Below, in pieces: positions 37,591 through 47,013 of a stretch of 63,984 nt of DNA. Location of the stretch: the NCBI RefSeq assembly GCF_001654615.1, contig NZ_LWUD01000006.1:1-63984 (forward strand). Reading direction: 5' to 3'. Position numbers and translations under genes: made by a program. The stretch's first letter is position 1. Every line of letters starts with the position of its first letter. Under the pieces are notes generated by a model that ran no database searches, was not told where the DNA came from, and saw only the letters and a program-made list of their open reading frames with translations. The stretch comes from Ligilactobacillus aviarius (lineage in GTDB: Bacteria; Bacillota; Bacilli; Lactobacillales; Lactobacillaceae).

Positions 37591-38025
37591 ATGGATTATG
37601 CCAAAAGACAATTAAAAGCATTAGGTCGGATTTCAAAGAAGATTATGGATGCTGAAAACCACCTCACCAAGATTGAAGATGGGGTTGATGAAAAGAAGCA
37701 TCGGACAGCTCAACACGAAACGATCAAGGACATCAAATCGATTTTGAAACACGCAGTCAAAGTCGATAAGGATGAAATTAAGATCATGGTTCACGAGGAT
37801 GAAGGGCATAAAGACTCAACTGAAAACCATTATGTTTACGTTGAAGACGAAGAAGGAGTGATCGACCATCTTCGTGAAGAATTTGCAGAACTGGATAAAA
37901 AACTTGAAGAGTTGAAAGGATCAGAAGGCTACGAGGTTAAAGCATTTTTAGCTGAAAAGGATTACCTTGAAAAGGCCAAGAAAATCCTTGTTGAAGCTCA
38001 CAAGTTTGATCCGGATGATGAATAA
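37591..38025 (+). CDS. Hypothetical coiled-coil protein
   Basis: A 144-residue highly charged protein, acidic at the C-terminus and helical over much of its length, with a likely coiled coil near residues 90-120 (VIDHLREEFAELDKKLEELKG). No membrane segment or signal peptide, so it is cytoplasmic. No family recognised. It has a leader hairpin over its RBS and a strong terminator, hence its own transcription unit. Confidence 0.7.
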   Translation: MDYAKRQLKALGRISKKIMDAENHLTKIEDGVDEKKHRTAQHETIKDIKSILKHAVKVDKDEIKIMVHEDEGHKDSTENHYVYVEDEEGVIDHLREEFAELDKKLEELKGSEGYEVKAFLAEKDYLEKAKKILVEAHKFDPDDE

Positions 38026-38026
38026 C

Positions 38027-38060
38027 AATAAAGCGGACGTTTTACGACGTCCGCTTTATT
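38027..38060. terminator. Bidirectional terminator
   Basis: AATAAAGCGGACGT and ACGTCCGCTTTATT form a perfect 14-bp stem between convergent genes. Confidence 0.88.
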
Positions 38061-38065
38061 AGTCA

Positions 38066-38968
38066 TTATTCAACATTTTCTTGATCATAACTTGATTCTT
38101 TTTTTGCTCGAATTGAACTGCTCCATAATGAAATGGCGGTGAGGATACTTACAATGACGATCAACCAACTAAGAACGGTGAACGACATTGATTTAACAAG
38201 GGTTGCAGCAATGATAACGCCAATCACCCCACCGATGACAAATCCGAAGATTCCCCGCGTTGAGAAACGGTTACTTTTAACGAAACTAAAGCTTGTGAAC
38301 GGCATCAATAATGCACATGAAAGCATCATGATTGGAAATGCCGCGATTGGTTTTAATCCAAGCAAGTAGATCATCACCATACATGGGGCATACAGCCCAA
38401 CGCCGGCAGCCATTAACCCGCCAAGAATGAAGTTCCCGATTACTCCAATTACAAGGGCCCAACCATGTAATCCGTCCGCATTATTTCCAACAGCCAAAAT
38501 GTTGATCCACCCCATTTTATTTGCAACCATCAATAATGAGGTGATTACAAGGGCAATTGCCATAAACCGTTGGACGATCACGGAGCTCATTTTAACAACC
38601 AAGAAACTCCCGATCGTCGCCCCAATTACTGATGCAAGTACCATTGAAATCAAGGTCAACGGTTGAACGGGAACAGCCGTTACAAAAAAGAGGGCTTCAA
38701 CAATTGTTGGAATTCCATGGGCAATGTTCAGTGTGCCAGGTAAGTCCCGTTCATCTTTTAAATAATGGGTCATCTGAAACATCGTTGTCGTTGTGATGAA
38801 ACTCCCAATTCCGAGGGTATCTCCAAAATCGGCAATTCCAGCAATCCCCATTCCTAAAAGATTGTCTTTCAAATTAAACTTCTCATGATTTCGCTTGACC
38901 TGCCGAATGATAACCAAGGCCAGGTAAAGAATACACAAAATTAAAATTCCAATAATTATTTTTACCAC
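38066..38968 (-). CDS. TauE/SafE family anion permease
   Basis: A 300-residue membrane protein with about eight to nine helices and the internal repeat of the TauE/SafE (DUF81) family, GIAGIADFGDTLGIGSFIT in the first half and GGLMAAGVGLYAPCMVMIYLLG in the second. Starts at GTG, preceded by GAGGAG. Family members export sulfite, sulfoacetate or other organic anions. Close to oxalate-degradation genes, it may carry oxalate or formate. The gene pairs with another TauE/SafE gene of the same strand. Confidence 0.82.
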   Translation of the reverse strand: MVKIIIGILILCILYLALVIIRQVKRNHEKFNLKDNLLGMGIAGIADFGDTLGIGSFITTTTMFQMTHYLKDERDLPGTLNIAHGIPTIVEALFFVTAVPVQPLTLISMVLASVIGATIGSFLVVKMSSVIVQRFMAIALVITSLLMVANKMGWINILAVGNNADGLHGWALVIGVIGNFILGGLMAAGVGLYAPCMVMIYLLGLKPIAAFPIMMLSCALLMPFTSFSFVKSNRFSTRGIFGFVIGGVIGVIIAATLVKSMSFTVLSWLIVIVSILTAISLWSSSIRAKKESSYDQENVE

Positions 38969-39054
38969 GATTCGTTGCTCCTCAAAATATTTATGATTTT
39001 AGTTTAGCACTCCAAAAATAGCTTGTGCGAATTATGACAAAAAATTCATTGCTT

Positions 39055-39810
39055 TTAAATAAATGGTTTAATTCCCATATATAAAAGAATAATCGCAATC
39101 AATGGTTTCATTACCCGGGAAATAAAATTCCGGTTGCGCTGACCGATCAGCCGCATCATTAACGGCGCACATGCAGCCCCTAAAGCTGTGCCAAGGGCCA
39201 TGAAGAGAACCGGATGCCAAGCGATCGTCATTGTATGCCAATGAAGCCCCACTCCTAAAAGAGTTGTCCAAATTCGGATATATGAAGACGTTGCGGCTGC
39301 TTGGGCAACCGGAGCATCAAGCAGCAGCATTCCAGCAACTAATGGACCGCCACCTGACATTCCAGCTAATCCGACCATGACACCGCTGATAATGCTGGCA
39401 AATGGAGGAAAATATTTTGCAGTTAATTTTGAAGATTTCTTTTTACGAGAATGTGAAATTGAATTCCATAAAATTGTGGATGCCAGAATAATTAAAATAA
39501 CACTAATGATCAATTGATAAAGATCATGATTGGTAAATGGAACGATCAAACTGCCACCGATCGTTCCCAATAACGCCCACTTTAAAAGGAAATTTCCACG
39601 GTGATAATCAATCGTATGGGTTCGATGATTGATCAGGGTCCCAATGATCAATGCAGGAAGCGTAACGACGAGCGCACTTGCTGCCGCCGTTTTGGCGCTG
39701 AGATGGAAAATTGTGATGAGACATCCAATGTAAAGGGCGGCTCCCATTCCAAGAAAGATTAAGATAAAACCAATTAGAAAACCGCACAAAATAAGTAATC
39801 CAATATGCAT
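39055..39810 (-). CDS. TauE/SafE family anion permease
   Basis: A 251-residue membrane protein of the same family, with GFLIGFILIFLGMGAALYIG at the N-terminus and SGVMVGLAGMSGGGPLVAGMLLLDAP in the second half. AAGGAGG precedes the ATG. It is upstream of the longer TauE/SafE gene on the minus strand, with 86 bases between, and divergent from oxc. The two paralogues may form a heteromeric or bidirectional anion system; the substrate is not known. Confidence 0.82.
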   Translation of the reverse strand: MHIGLLILCGFLIGFILIFLGMGAALYIGCLITIFHLSAKTAAASALVVTLPALIIGTLINHRTHTIDYHRGNFLLKWALLGTIGGSLIVPFTNHDLYQLIISVILIILASTILWNSISHSRKKKSSKLTAKYFPPFASIISGVMVGLAGMSGGGPLVAGMLLLDAPVAQAAATSSYIRIWTTLLGVGLHWHTMTIAWHPVLFMALGTALGAACAPLMMRLIGQRNRNFISRVMKPLIAIILLYMGIKPFI

Positions 39811-40366
39811 GCGATTACCTCCTTGGTCTTTATTATAGGAGTAACTTTGATAAAAGTTTACTAATGTAGTCGAAATGAAACATTTGCAACCGAGTTTTAA
39901 TCTATGAATTTTCGGTTAATTTTATGAACTTTTTATATTTGGATAATTAAAATCAAAAAAACCTTACTATCAACTGATAGTAAGGCCGAAACAAAATAAG
40001 CCTCGAATACGAAGGACGTATTCCAACTAATAGGATGGAAATTCGTATACCTGTGTAAAGCGAAATTGAGGTGGTTAGTCAAACTCCCAAATGACCAACC
40101 ACCTCAAGTCTATGATTTTTCGAAAGGGGTTTCAAACAAAGATTCTTTGCAATCACGCTTAATCGGTTAATATCAGTGTTTTTAAGGAAAATTCAAAATT
40201 TTTCAAGTGTTTTTGTGAACGCTTTAAAGACAATGGAACTATATTAAAAGTTGAAGAGAGTTATTTGAAAACTAACGCAAGTTGCTCTTCAATAGCCCGC
40301 TTGAAAGGGGGCTTTGATGATAAATGATTATTCATCAAGGAAATCAACAGATTGGAGGAAACATGA
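39811..40366. other. Long intergenic region between the permeases and oxc
   Basis: No gene is supported in these 556 bases. It holds the putative minus-strand RNA (39954-40107) and a structured oxc leader. In the leader, TTGAAGAG near 40251 pairs with CTCTTCAA near 40284, AGCCC pairs with GGGCT near 40293-40312, and TTGATGA pairs with TCATCAA near 40313-40339. GTGAACGCTTTAAAG near 40217 is a partial cre-like match. Confidence 0.6.
39954..40107 (-). ncRNA. Candidate structured small RNA
   Basis: Read on the minus strand, a 16-bp hairpin (TTGAGGTGGTTGGTCA / TGACTAACCACCTCAA, one G-U pair) opens the element. A middle part has GAATAC/GTATTC pairing. The element ends in a perfect 11-bp hairpin, CCTTACTATCA / TGATAGTAAGG, followed by TTTTTTTG, a classic intrinsic terminator. 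No minus-strand ORF accounts for that terminator. No known RNA family is recognised. Confidence 0.5.
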
Positions 40367-42049
40367 ATGAGTGAACAAGTTACAGGTGCGGAATTATTAA
40401 TTGAAGCACTGAAGAAAAACGACTTAAAAAATGTTTATGGTGTTGTTGGAATTCCAGTAACTGATTTAGCACGGATGATGCAACGCAGTGGGATGCGGTA
40501 TTTTGGGTTCCGTCGTGAAGATTCAGCAGTAAATGCGGCTGCGGCTTCCGGATTTTTAACAGGAAAGCCCGGCTTAGCATTGACGGTTTCAGCTCCCGGA
40601 TTCTTGAATGGATTGGTTGCATTAGGCGAAGCAACGAAGAATTGCTTCCCGGTAATTATGATCTCAGGTTCATCTGAACGCCACATCATTGATTTGAACC
40701 GTGGCGATTATGAAGGCTTGGATCAATATAACATTGCCAAGCCATTCTGTAAGGCTGCATACCGGGTCGATCGTCCAGAAGATATGGGATTAGCAGTTGC
40801 CCGGGCAATCCGGTCAGCAGTTTCAGGCCGTCCGGGTGGAGTTTACCTTGATTTACCAGCTGACACGATCGGGGCTTTGTTAGATGAAAACATTGACCCT
40901 GAAGGCACCTTGATCAAAGAAGACGACCCCGCACCGCAACAACGGCCATCAGTTGAAGCCGTTGATAAGGCAGTTGAAGTTTTGAAGAATGCCAAGAAAC
41001 CATTGATCATTCTTGGCAAGGGGGCTTCAATTGCCCATGCTGAAAATGAAGTCCGCGATTTCATTGAAACAACCAAGATTCCGTATTTGCCAATGTCAAT
41101 GGCAAAGGGCTTATTGCCGGATGATCATGAATCATGTGTTGCAGCTGCCCGGTCACTTTCATTTAGCGATGCCGATGCGATCATGTTAGTTGGGGCCCGG
41201 CTGAATTGGATGCTTTCACACGGTGAAAAGTTCAATCCGGACGCTAAGTTGATTCAAATTGATGTTGATGCAAATGAAATCGACTCAAACAAGAAGATTG
41301 CTGCTCCATTAGTCGGTGATATGAAGTCCGTCTTCAATGAATTAACACCAGCAGTTAAGAAAGCTGGAATTAAGGCTCCACAAGATTGGCTGGATGCATT
41401 GAAGGCGAAGAAAGACGAAAACTTTGCCAAGATGCAAAAGCGGTTAACAACGCCACGGTCACCAATGGGCTATTATGGCGCACTTGCTCCAATTAAAGAG
41501 CTGATCAAGAAGAACCCAGATACTTACCTTGTAAGTGAAGGAGCGAATACCCTTGATATTGGACGGAACGTCATTGACATCTTTAAACCGCGTCACCGGC
41601 TTGATACTGGTACCTGGGGTGTCATGGGTGTCGGCTTAGGATATGCAATTGGAACTGCCATTGAAACGGGCAAGAAAGTTGTTTGCGTTGAAGGCGATAG
41701 CGCATTTGGATTTGATGGAATGGAAATTGAAACGATTTGCCGGTTGCATCTCCCAATTACGATCGTGGTCTTCAATAATGGCGGAATTTACAACGGTGCT
41801 GAAAAGGATCCGGCAGGCAGTGATCCGGCCCCGATCACGTTGGATGCCAAAGGCCGGTACGACAAGCTGGCTGAAGCCTTTGGCGGATTAGCATATAACG
41901 TAACGACTCCTGAAGAATTAGATAAAGCCTTGAATGAAGCATTTGATGCTGGCAAACCAGCAATTATCAATGCCGTTATTGATCCTGCTTTAGGAAAAGA
42001 ATCAGGGCATATTGGCAACCTGAATCCGAAGTTGGGAATCAAACACTAA
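40367..42049 (+). CDS. oxc: Oxalyl-CoA decarboxylase
   Basis: A 560-residue thiamine diphosphate enzyme. The TPP-activating Glu is in GFRREDSAVNAAAASG, followed by LTVSAPGFLNGLVALGEATK and ISGSSERHIIDLNRGDYEGLDQ, typical of Oxc. The metal/TPP site is EGDSAFGFDGMEIETI..FNNGGIYNG. It decarboxylates oxalyl-CoA to formyl-CoA and CO2. With frc it forms a cycle consuming a proton, giving acid resistance and oxalate removal. The frc gene follows after 21 bases. Confidence 0.96.
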   Translation: MSEQVTGAELLIEALKKNDLKNVYGVVGIPVTDLARMMQRSGMRYFGFRREDSAVNAAAASGFLTGKPGLALTVSAPGFLNGLVALGEATKNCFPVIMISGSSERHIIDLNRGDYEGLDQYNIAKPFCKAAYRVDRPEDMGLAVARAIRSAVSGRPGGVYLDLPADTIGALLDENIDPEGTLIKEDDPAPQQRPSVEAVDKAVEVLKNAKKPLIILGKGASIAHAENEVRDFIETTKIPYLPMSMAKGLLPDDHESCVAAARSLSFSDADAIMLVGARLNWMLSHGEKFNPDAKLIQIDVDANEIDSNKKIAAPLVGDMKSVFNELTPAVKKAGIKAPQDWLDALKAKKDENFAKMQKRLTTPRSPMGYYGALAPIKELIKKNPDTYLVSEGANTLDIGRNVIDIFKPRHRLDTGTWGVMGVGLGYAIGTAIETGKKVVCVEGDSAFGFDGMEIETICRLHLPITIVVFNNGGIYNGAEKDPAGSDPAPITLDAKGRYDKLAEAFGGLAYNVTTPEELDKALNEAFDAGKPAIINAVIDPALGKESGHIGNLNPKLGIKH

Positions 42050-42070
42050 AAAGCGAAAAGAGGAATTAAA

Positions 42071-43417
42071 ATGACTGAAGAAAAGAAAACATCAGAATAC
42101 GCACCATTAAAGGGAATTAAGGTTGTTGACTGGACTCAAGTTCAATCAGGACCATCATGTACTCAATTATTAGCCTGGTTAGGGGCTGATGTTATTAAGA
42201 TCGAACGGCCAGATATCGGCGGGGATCCAACCCGGAATCAATTATTGGATATCAAGGATTCATGGGGAATGTACTTCTTGCAATTAAATGCTAACAAGAA
42301 ATCATTGACCTTGAACATTAAAACTGATGAAGGTCACAAGATTATGGAAGACCTTTTGAAGAAGGCCGATGTCTTCATCGAAAACGTTAAACCGGGTGCT
42401 GCTGAAAGAGCAGGTTTCGGTTGGGACGATGTTCACAAAATGAATCCACGGCTGATCATGGCTTCATTAAAGGGATTCAACCAAGGATCACGGTTTGAAA
42501 ACGTTAAGGCTTACGAACCAGTTGCTCAATCAGCCGGTGGGGCTGCTTCAACAACTGGATGGAACGAAGACGGCTTTAATGTTCCAACGCAGTCAGCCGG
42601 AGCTTTGGGTGATACCAACTCAGGAATGCACATTACGATCGGAATTTTAGCCGCATTGTTCCAACGTGAACACACTGGCGAAGGCGTTTATGTATACCAA
42701 TCAATGCAAAACGCCGTTATGGATCTTTGCCGAATCAAGTTGCGTGACCAAGTCATGCTTGATAATTTAGGAGCATTGCCGCACTACGCTGTTTACCCAG
42801 ACTTCAAGTGGGGCAAAGCTATTCCACGTGCTGAAAACACAGAAGGTGGCGAAGTTATCGGCTGGACGTACAAGGCTAAAGGTTGGGAAAATGATCCAAA
42901 CGCTTACGTTTACATTGTTATCCAAAACTCAAACAAGAGTTGGGAAGCAATTGCCAACACAATGGGTCACCCAGAATGGATCAAGGATGAACGCTTCAAG
43001 GATTGGCAACACCGTCAATTACACAAGAAGGAAATTTATCCATTGATTGAATCATACACAAAGCAATACGACAAGTATGAATTAACTGAGAAGTTAGGTG
43101 CAGCCGGCATTCCAGTTGGTCCAATTCTTGACTGGTATGAATTGGAAAATGATCCTGAATTGAACGAAGACGGAACGATCGTTACGATCGACCAAGGTGG
43201 TAACCGCGGCAAGTTCAAGACATTGGGAATGCCATTCACGATGTCAAACTACAAGCCAGATTACAAGCGCGCCCCTGATTTGGGTGAAAACAACAACGAA
43301 ATCTTAAGTGACTTAGGTTACACTGAAGATCAAATCAAAGGTCTTGAAAAAGACGGAACAATCATCCCTGCTCAAAAGCCAAAGAACCCACGGCGTGAGG
43401 TTATTAAAGGTAAATAA
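42071..43417 (+). CDS. frc: Formyl-CoA:oxalate CoA-transferase
   Basis: A 448-residue class III CoA-transferase. The catalytic Asp is Asp181 in GALGDTNSGMH, with the CoA-binding region LKGIKVVDWTQVQSGPSCTQ and VFIENVKPGAAERAGFGWDD conserved. It transfers CoA from formyl-CoA to oxalate, making oxalyl-CoA for Oxc and releasing formate. It is in an operon behind oxc and ends at a strong terminator. Confidence 0.96.
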   Translation: MTEEKKTSEYAPLKGIKVVDWTQVQSGPSCTQLLAWLGADVIKIERPDIGGDPTRNQLLDIKDSWGMYFLQLNANKKSLTLNIKTDEGHKIMEDLLKKADVFIENVKPGAAERAGFGWDDVHKMNPRLIMASLKGFNQGSRFENVKAYEPVAQSAGGAASTTGWNEDGFNVPTQSAGALGDTNSGMHITIGILAALFQREHTGEGVYVYQSMQNAVMDLCRIKLRDQVMLDNLGALPHYAVYPDFKWGKAIPRAENTEGGEVIGWTYKAKGWENDPNAYVYIVIQNSNKSWEAIANTMGHPEWIKDERFKDWQHRQLHKKEIYPLIESYTKQYDKYELTEKLGAAGIPVGPILDWYELENDPELNEDGTIVTIDQGGNRGKFKTLGMPFTMSNYKPDYKRAPDLGENNNEILSDLGYTEDQIKGLEKDGTIIPAQKPKNPRREVIKGK

Positions 43418-43437
43418 AAGGTGAATAATATAGAGTA

Positions 43438-43473
43438 ACCCTCCCGGTATTTTTACTGGGAGGGCTATTTTTA
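43438..43473 (+). terminator. Terminator of the oxc-frc operon
   Basis: CCCTCCCGGT and ACTGGGAGGG form a 10-bp stem (one G-T pair), followed by CTATTTTTATT. Confidence 0.85.
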
Positions 43474-43485
43474 TTCATTAAATTA

Positions 43486-44496
43486 TTAGATTAATTCTGA
43501 AAGAACTGTTAATGTTCGAATCATTTGTGATACAAAGCCATATTCGTTGTCATACCATGAAACGGTTTTAACGAGTTGTAAATCATCAACGGTTGTAATT
43601 TCTGTTTGAGTAGGATCAAAGATTCCACCAAAGGTTGTATCAATTACATCTGATGAAACGATTGAATCATCATTGTAACCAAATGATGGGTTATTTTCAG
43701 TGTGTTTTTTAAGGGCTTCATTAACTTCTTCTTCAGTTACCTTTTTATTTAAAACAGTAACTAATTCGGTGATTGATCCGTCAATTACTGGGACCCGTTG
43801 AGCATGACCTTTTAATTTACCATCTAATTCAGGAATTACTAAGCCGATTGCTTTAGCAGCTCCTGTTGAATGAGGGATTGTATTTTCAGCAGCTGCACGG
43901 GCCGAACGGACATCCTTATTAGGACCGTCTTGAATTTTTTGAGTAGCTGTATATGCGTGAACAGTTGTCATGGTTCCGGCTTTAATTCCAAATTCTTGGT
44001 TCAAAGCATATGCTAATGGGGCAAGACTATTAGTTGTGCATGATCCAGCTGAAACGATTTGGTCATCTTTTTTTAAGATATCGTGGTTAACATTGTAAAC
44101 AACGGTCTTGATTTTACCAGCAGGGGCAGAGATTAAGACCTTCTTAGCACCTGCTTCAATATGTGCTTGAGCTTTTTCACCTGAAGTATAGAATCCAGAG
44201 CATTCGAGAACAATGTCAACGTCATCGTTCTTTACCCAAGGAATTTCTTTAGCGTCAGGGAAGGCGTATACGTTAATTTGTTTTCCATTGATGTAAAGTG
44301 CTTTATCATCTGCACTTACTTTGCCATCAAATGTGCCATGAATTGTATCATACTTGAATAAATGTGCTAATTGTTGTGGAGCACATAAGTCGTTGATTGC
44401 GACAACTTCTAATTCAGTATCCTTTAAACTTAAAATTCTCCGTAAAGCTAAACGTCCAATTCTTCCAAAACCATTAATACCAATTTTTACTGTCAT
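43486..44496 (-). CDS. gap: Glyceraldehyde-3-phosphate dehydrogenase, type I
   Basis: A 336-residue GAPDH with the NAD-binding [15 protein letters not shown], catalytic Cys in [15 protein letters not shown], and the C-terminal SWYDNEYGF motif. It oxidises glyceraldehyde 3-phosphate in glycolysis. Lactobacilli usually carry gap in an operon with pgk and tpi. Here it follows a DMT permease by 2 bases and no glycolytic genes are near, so it may be an additional copy for special conditions. Regulation likely depends on the EamA-gene promoter and the divergent LysR protein. Confidence 0.95.
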   Translation of the reverse strand: MTVKIGINGFGRIGRLALRRILSLKDTELEVVAINDLCAPQQLAHLFKYDTIHGTFDGKVSADDKALYINGKQINVYAFPDAKEIPWVKNDDVDIVLECSGFYTSGEKAQAHIEAGAKKVLISAPAGKIKTVVYNVNHDILKKDDQIVSAGSCTTNSLAPLAYALNQEFGIKAGTMTTVHAYTATQKIQDGPNKDVRSARAAAENTIPHSTGAAKAIGLVIPELDGKLKGHAQRVPVIDGSITELVTVLNKKVTEEEVNEALKKHTENNPSFGYNDDSIVSSDVIDTTFGGIFDPTQTEITTVDDLQLVKTVSWYDNEYGFVSQMIRTLTVLSELI

Positions 44497-44498
44497 AA

Positions 44499-45443
44499 TT
44501 AATCAGCCTCCACTTGTTGTTTTTTGTTTGATTTGTATCTGTTATATAAGTTATTTGCAATTAATGCGATGATTACAAGTAAGCACCCTACCAATTCGAA
44601 TGCTGAAATATGATAACCGCCAATCACGGTAATTACAAAAGAAGTTACTGGAACCAGGTTCATGAAGAGGATTCCATTGATTGGTCCAACAATTCGATTA
44701 CCAAAGTTCCATGCAAATACGGCGATTACGCCTGCAAGAAGTACCATGTATACTAAAGTGCCGCTAACGCCTTGGATTGCATGCATTGTTGGCATTTTTA
44801 GCCAGCCTGCCATGGTTGCAACGGCAATAATTACGCATACAGAAATCATGCCGTAAATAGTTGTTAACGCTGTATAGCGCAAAATTGACCAACCAGAAAA
44901 ATCTGGAACTCCGGAAGTGTAAATTACCCAGCATAATGCCCCTAGTAAGATTAAGAGGGTTGCTGAAAAGGTGTTGTTACCGCCGAAAAGTGCCGAAATA
45001 TGTCCTTTAGTTACAACCATGAATACACCGATGATAGCAACTACCATTGAGAGTAATGAAAATTTTGTTGGTTTTTGCTTTCGCCAAACCCACGCAACTA
45101 ATACTCCAAGAAGTGGCTGAATTGCCATCATTACTGATGCAATGATTGATCCAGATGGCCCAGCAATTTTTTGTCCGAGGAACACTAAGAAACTGAATCC
45201 AGCAAATGCTGATGTTCCAAGAAGCCATAGTTTTTTGAAATGACCTTCAGGATTAAATGCCTTTGGTCCTTCAATAAAGAACAATAAAATTGCGAAGATA
45301 ATTGCCACTGATCCATAACGGAATAACGTAAAATAAAATGGATCCATGATTTTTAAAGCAGGTTCCATAATAGGAAACATTCCACCCCAGGACAAAACGG
45401 CAATTAGACACATTAATAAACCTAAAATTCCTTTTCTTTTCAT
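44499..45443 (-). CDS. EamA/DMT family transporter
   Basis: A 314-residue drug/metabolite transporter with ten predicted helices in two EamA repeats ([20 protein letters not shown] and [20 protein letters not shown] begin them). It exports or imports small metabolites. Its stop lies 2 bases before gap, so the two genes are translationally coupled, an odd pairing. It is divergent from a LysR regulator, the likely controller. Confidence 0.85.
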   Translation of the reverse strand: MKRKGILGLLMCLIAVLSWGGMFPIMEPALKIMDPFYFTLFRYGSVAIIFAILLFFIEGPKAFNPEGHFKKLWLLGTSAFAGFSFLVFLGQKIAGPSGSIIASVMMAIQPLLGVLVAWVWRKQKPTKFSLLSMVVAIIGVFMVVTKGHISALFGGNNTFSATLLILLGALCWVIYTSGVPDFSGWSILRYTALTTIYGMISVCVIIAVATMAGWLKMPTMHAIQGVSGTLVYMVLLAGVIAVFAWNFGNRIVGPINGILFMNLVPVTSFVITVIGGYHISAFELVGCLLVIIALIANNLYNRYKSNKKQQVEAD

Positions 45444-45608
45444 CTCTTTACCTCACTAATTAATAATTTTTTATGAATTTGAAAAATTCAGTTCATAAGC
45501 ATCGCCTCTTCCTTTCAACGGTTTTAGATTAAGCCAATTATTTACCTACGGGAATAATCAATATATAATACCTGTTATAATGAGCCGTTATATGTAAAGG
45601 GAGTGAAG

Positions 45609-46499
45609 ATGTTGTTTGATTCTATAAATATTGATTTACTATATGTGTTCGTTACTGTGAGTGAACTGAAGAGTATTAACAAAAGTAGTGATGTATTATT
45701 ACTATCACAGCCAGCAATCAGTAAGAAAATCAAACAACTAGAAGAATATTTGGGACAAAAATTATTAATTCGATCATCAAAGGGAGTATCACTCACTTCA
45801 GAGGGAGAGATCTTTTATCAAAAGGCGAAAAAGATAATTCGTGAATTTGATTCATTGCATTATCTAAAGAATGAACAAGATTATAATTCTTTTAATTCAT
45901 TAAGGATTGGTTCACTCGATAGTATTTCATCTTTCAAATATCCTAATTTTTTCATTAATGCTTTGAGTACTGTTAAAGAAGTTGTTCTTACTAATAAGAT
46001 TTCAGATTTAATAGATCCATTTAATAATGGAGATCTGGATGTTATTTTGATGGATTCACAATTTAAAAATGCTCTTACATGTGATTATGACGAAGAAGTT
46101 TTATATGAAGAACCGTATTATATTGTCTATTCAAAAAATAATCAGAATTTGTTTAATTTAAGAAAAGAAAAGATTTCAGCAAAAGATTTGCAGAAATATC
46201 AACTGCTGTTATATCCGAAATATTGTCCAATTCATAATCGGATTGCTCAGATTTATAAAGAACTAAAATTAAAATTACCACCAATTTACGAGGTGAATTA
46301 TAGTGAATCAATAATCTCGCTTATTAAAAACTCTGATTATGTCACTATTTTGCCTAAATCACTAGCAGTCAATAAAATCAAGGATGATGAGAATATCCTT
46401 GAAACCAGAGAATTAGATATTGCTTTTCAAAGAAAGGTTTCAGTATTTTCCAATAAGAAAGTTTCATTAAAACAAATTGTTAATAAACTTGATGGTTAA
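45609..46499 (+). CDS. LysR family transcriptional regulator
   Basis: A 296-residue LysR-type regulator. Residues 1-60 are the winged helix (LLYVFVTVSELKSINKSSDVLLLSQPAISKKIKQLEEYLG), followed by a periplasmic-binding-like effector domain. The ATG at 45609 has AAAGGGAG about 5 bases upstream; an in-frame GTG two codons earlier is too close to the RBS. It is divergent from the EamA-gap operon and probably activates or represses it. The downstream mgsA is convergent. Confidence 0.87.
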   Translation: MLFDSINIDLLYVFVTVSELKSINKSSDVLLLSQPAISKKIKQLEEYLGQKLLIRSSKGVSLTSEGEIFYQKAKKIIREFDSLHYLKNEQDYNSFNSLRIGSLDSISSFKYPNFFINALSTVKEVVLTNKISDLIDPFNNGDLDVILMDSQFKNALTCDYDEEVLYEEPYYIVYSKNNQNLFNLRKEKISAKDLQKYQLLLYPKYCPIHNRIAQIYKELKLKLPPIYEVNYSESIISLIKNSDYVTILPKSLAVNKIKDDENILETRELDIAFQRKVSVFSNKKVSLKQIVNKLDG

Positions 46500-46540
46500 A
46501 ATTGAATATTGTGAGTAAAAATAGGTTACACAAACTGTAA

Positions 46541-46575
46541 AAAATAAAAGCCTAACTGTTTAGTGAGCAGTTAGG
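46541..46575 (-). terminator. Terminator of the iclR-mgsA unit
   Basis: CCTAACTG and CAGTTAGG form an 8-bp stem with a 9-base loop. On the minus strand it is followed by a T-rich run. Confidence 0.7.
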
Positions 46576-46624
46576 AATTCAGCAAAATTGTAAGATGATA
46601 CAGGACTAAAGTTATAATTACTTT

Positions 46625-46999
46625 TTAATTTAAATGCTTGCTTAAAAAATCTAAAACAGTACATGCCGTGGCATAGTTAGTTGCAAGAACGACATTATCT
46701 AGTATTGATAGCCGTACTAAAGACTGAATATCATTTTCATGGCAGTGACTACTTAATGGATCTATCAAAAAGATTAAGACATCTAATTTTTGATCAACTA
46801 CCATGTTGGCGATTTCAATATCACCGCCAGTAGGACCACTTTTTACCTTATTGACTTTGATATGGAATTTATTCTCAATCATTTCCCCGGTTTGTCTTGT
46901 TGAAAAAAGAGTACATTGCTCAAGCAATTCTTTATATTTGTCAACTATCGATAAAATTTCTTCTTTTTTATTATTATGAGCAACTAAAGCTAACTTCAT
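46625..46999 (-). CDS. mgsA: Methylglyoxal synthase
   Basis: A 124-residue MgsA. It has LALVAHNNKKEE, the phosphate-binding SGPTGGDIEI with the catalytic Asp, and IDPLSSHCHENDIQSLVRL, in which the catalytic His and the second Asp of the family PHDPD motif are kept (HENDI). It turns dihydroxyacetone phosphate into methylglyoxal and phosphate, relieving sugar-phosphate stress. It lies 14 bases after the IclR gene on the same strand. Confidence 0.9.
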   Translation of the reverse strand: MKLALVAHNNKKEEILSIVDKYKELLEQCTLFSTRQTGEMIENKFHIKVNKVKSGPTGGDIEIANMVVDQKLDVLIFLIDPLSSHCHENDIQSLVRLSILDNVVLATNYATACTVLDFLSKHLN

Positions 47000-47013
47000 A
47001 ATTCTCTCCTTTG

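Noticed and set aside
38066-39810. Calling both TauE/SafE genes sulfite exporters
   Set aside because: The family has varied anion substrates, and no sulfur genes are near; the oxalate genes are the closest context.
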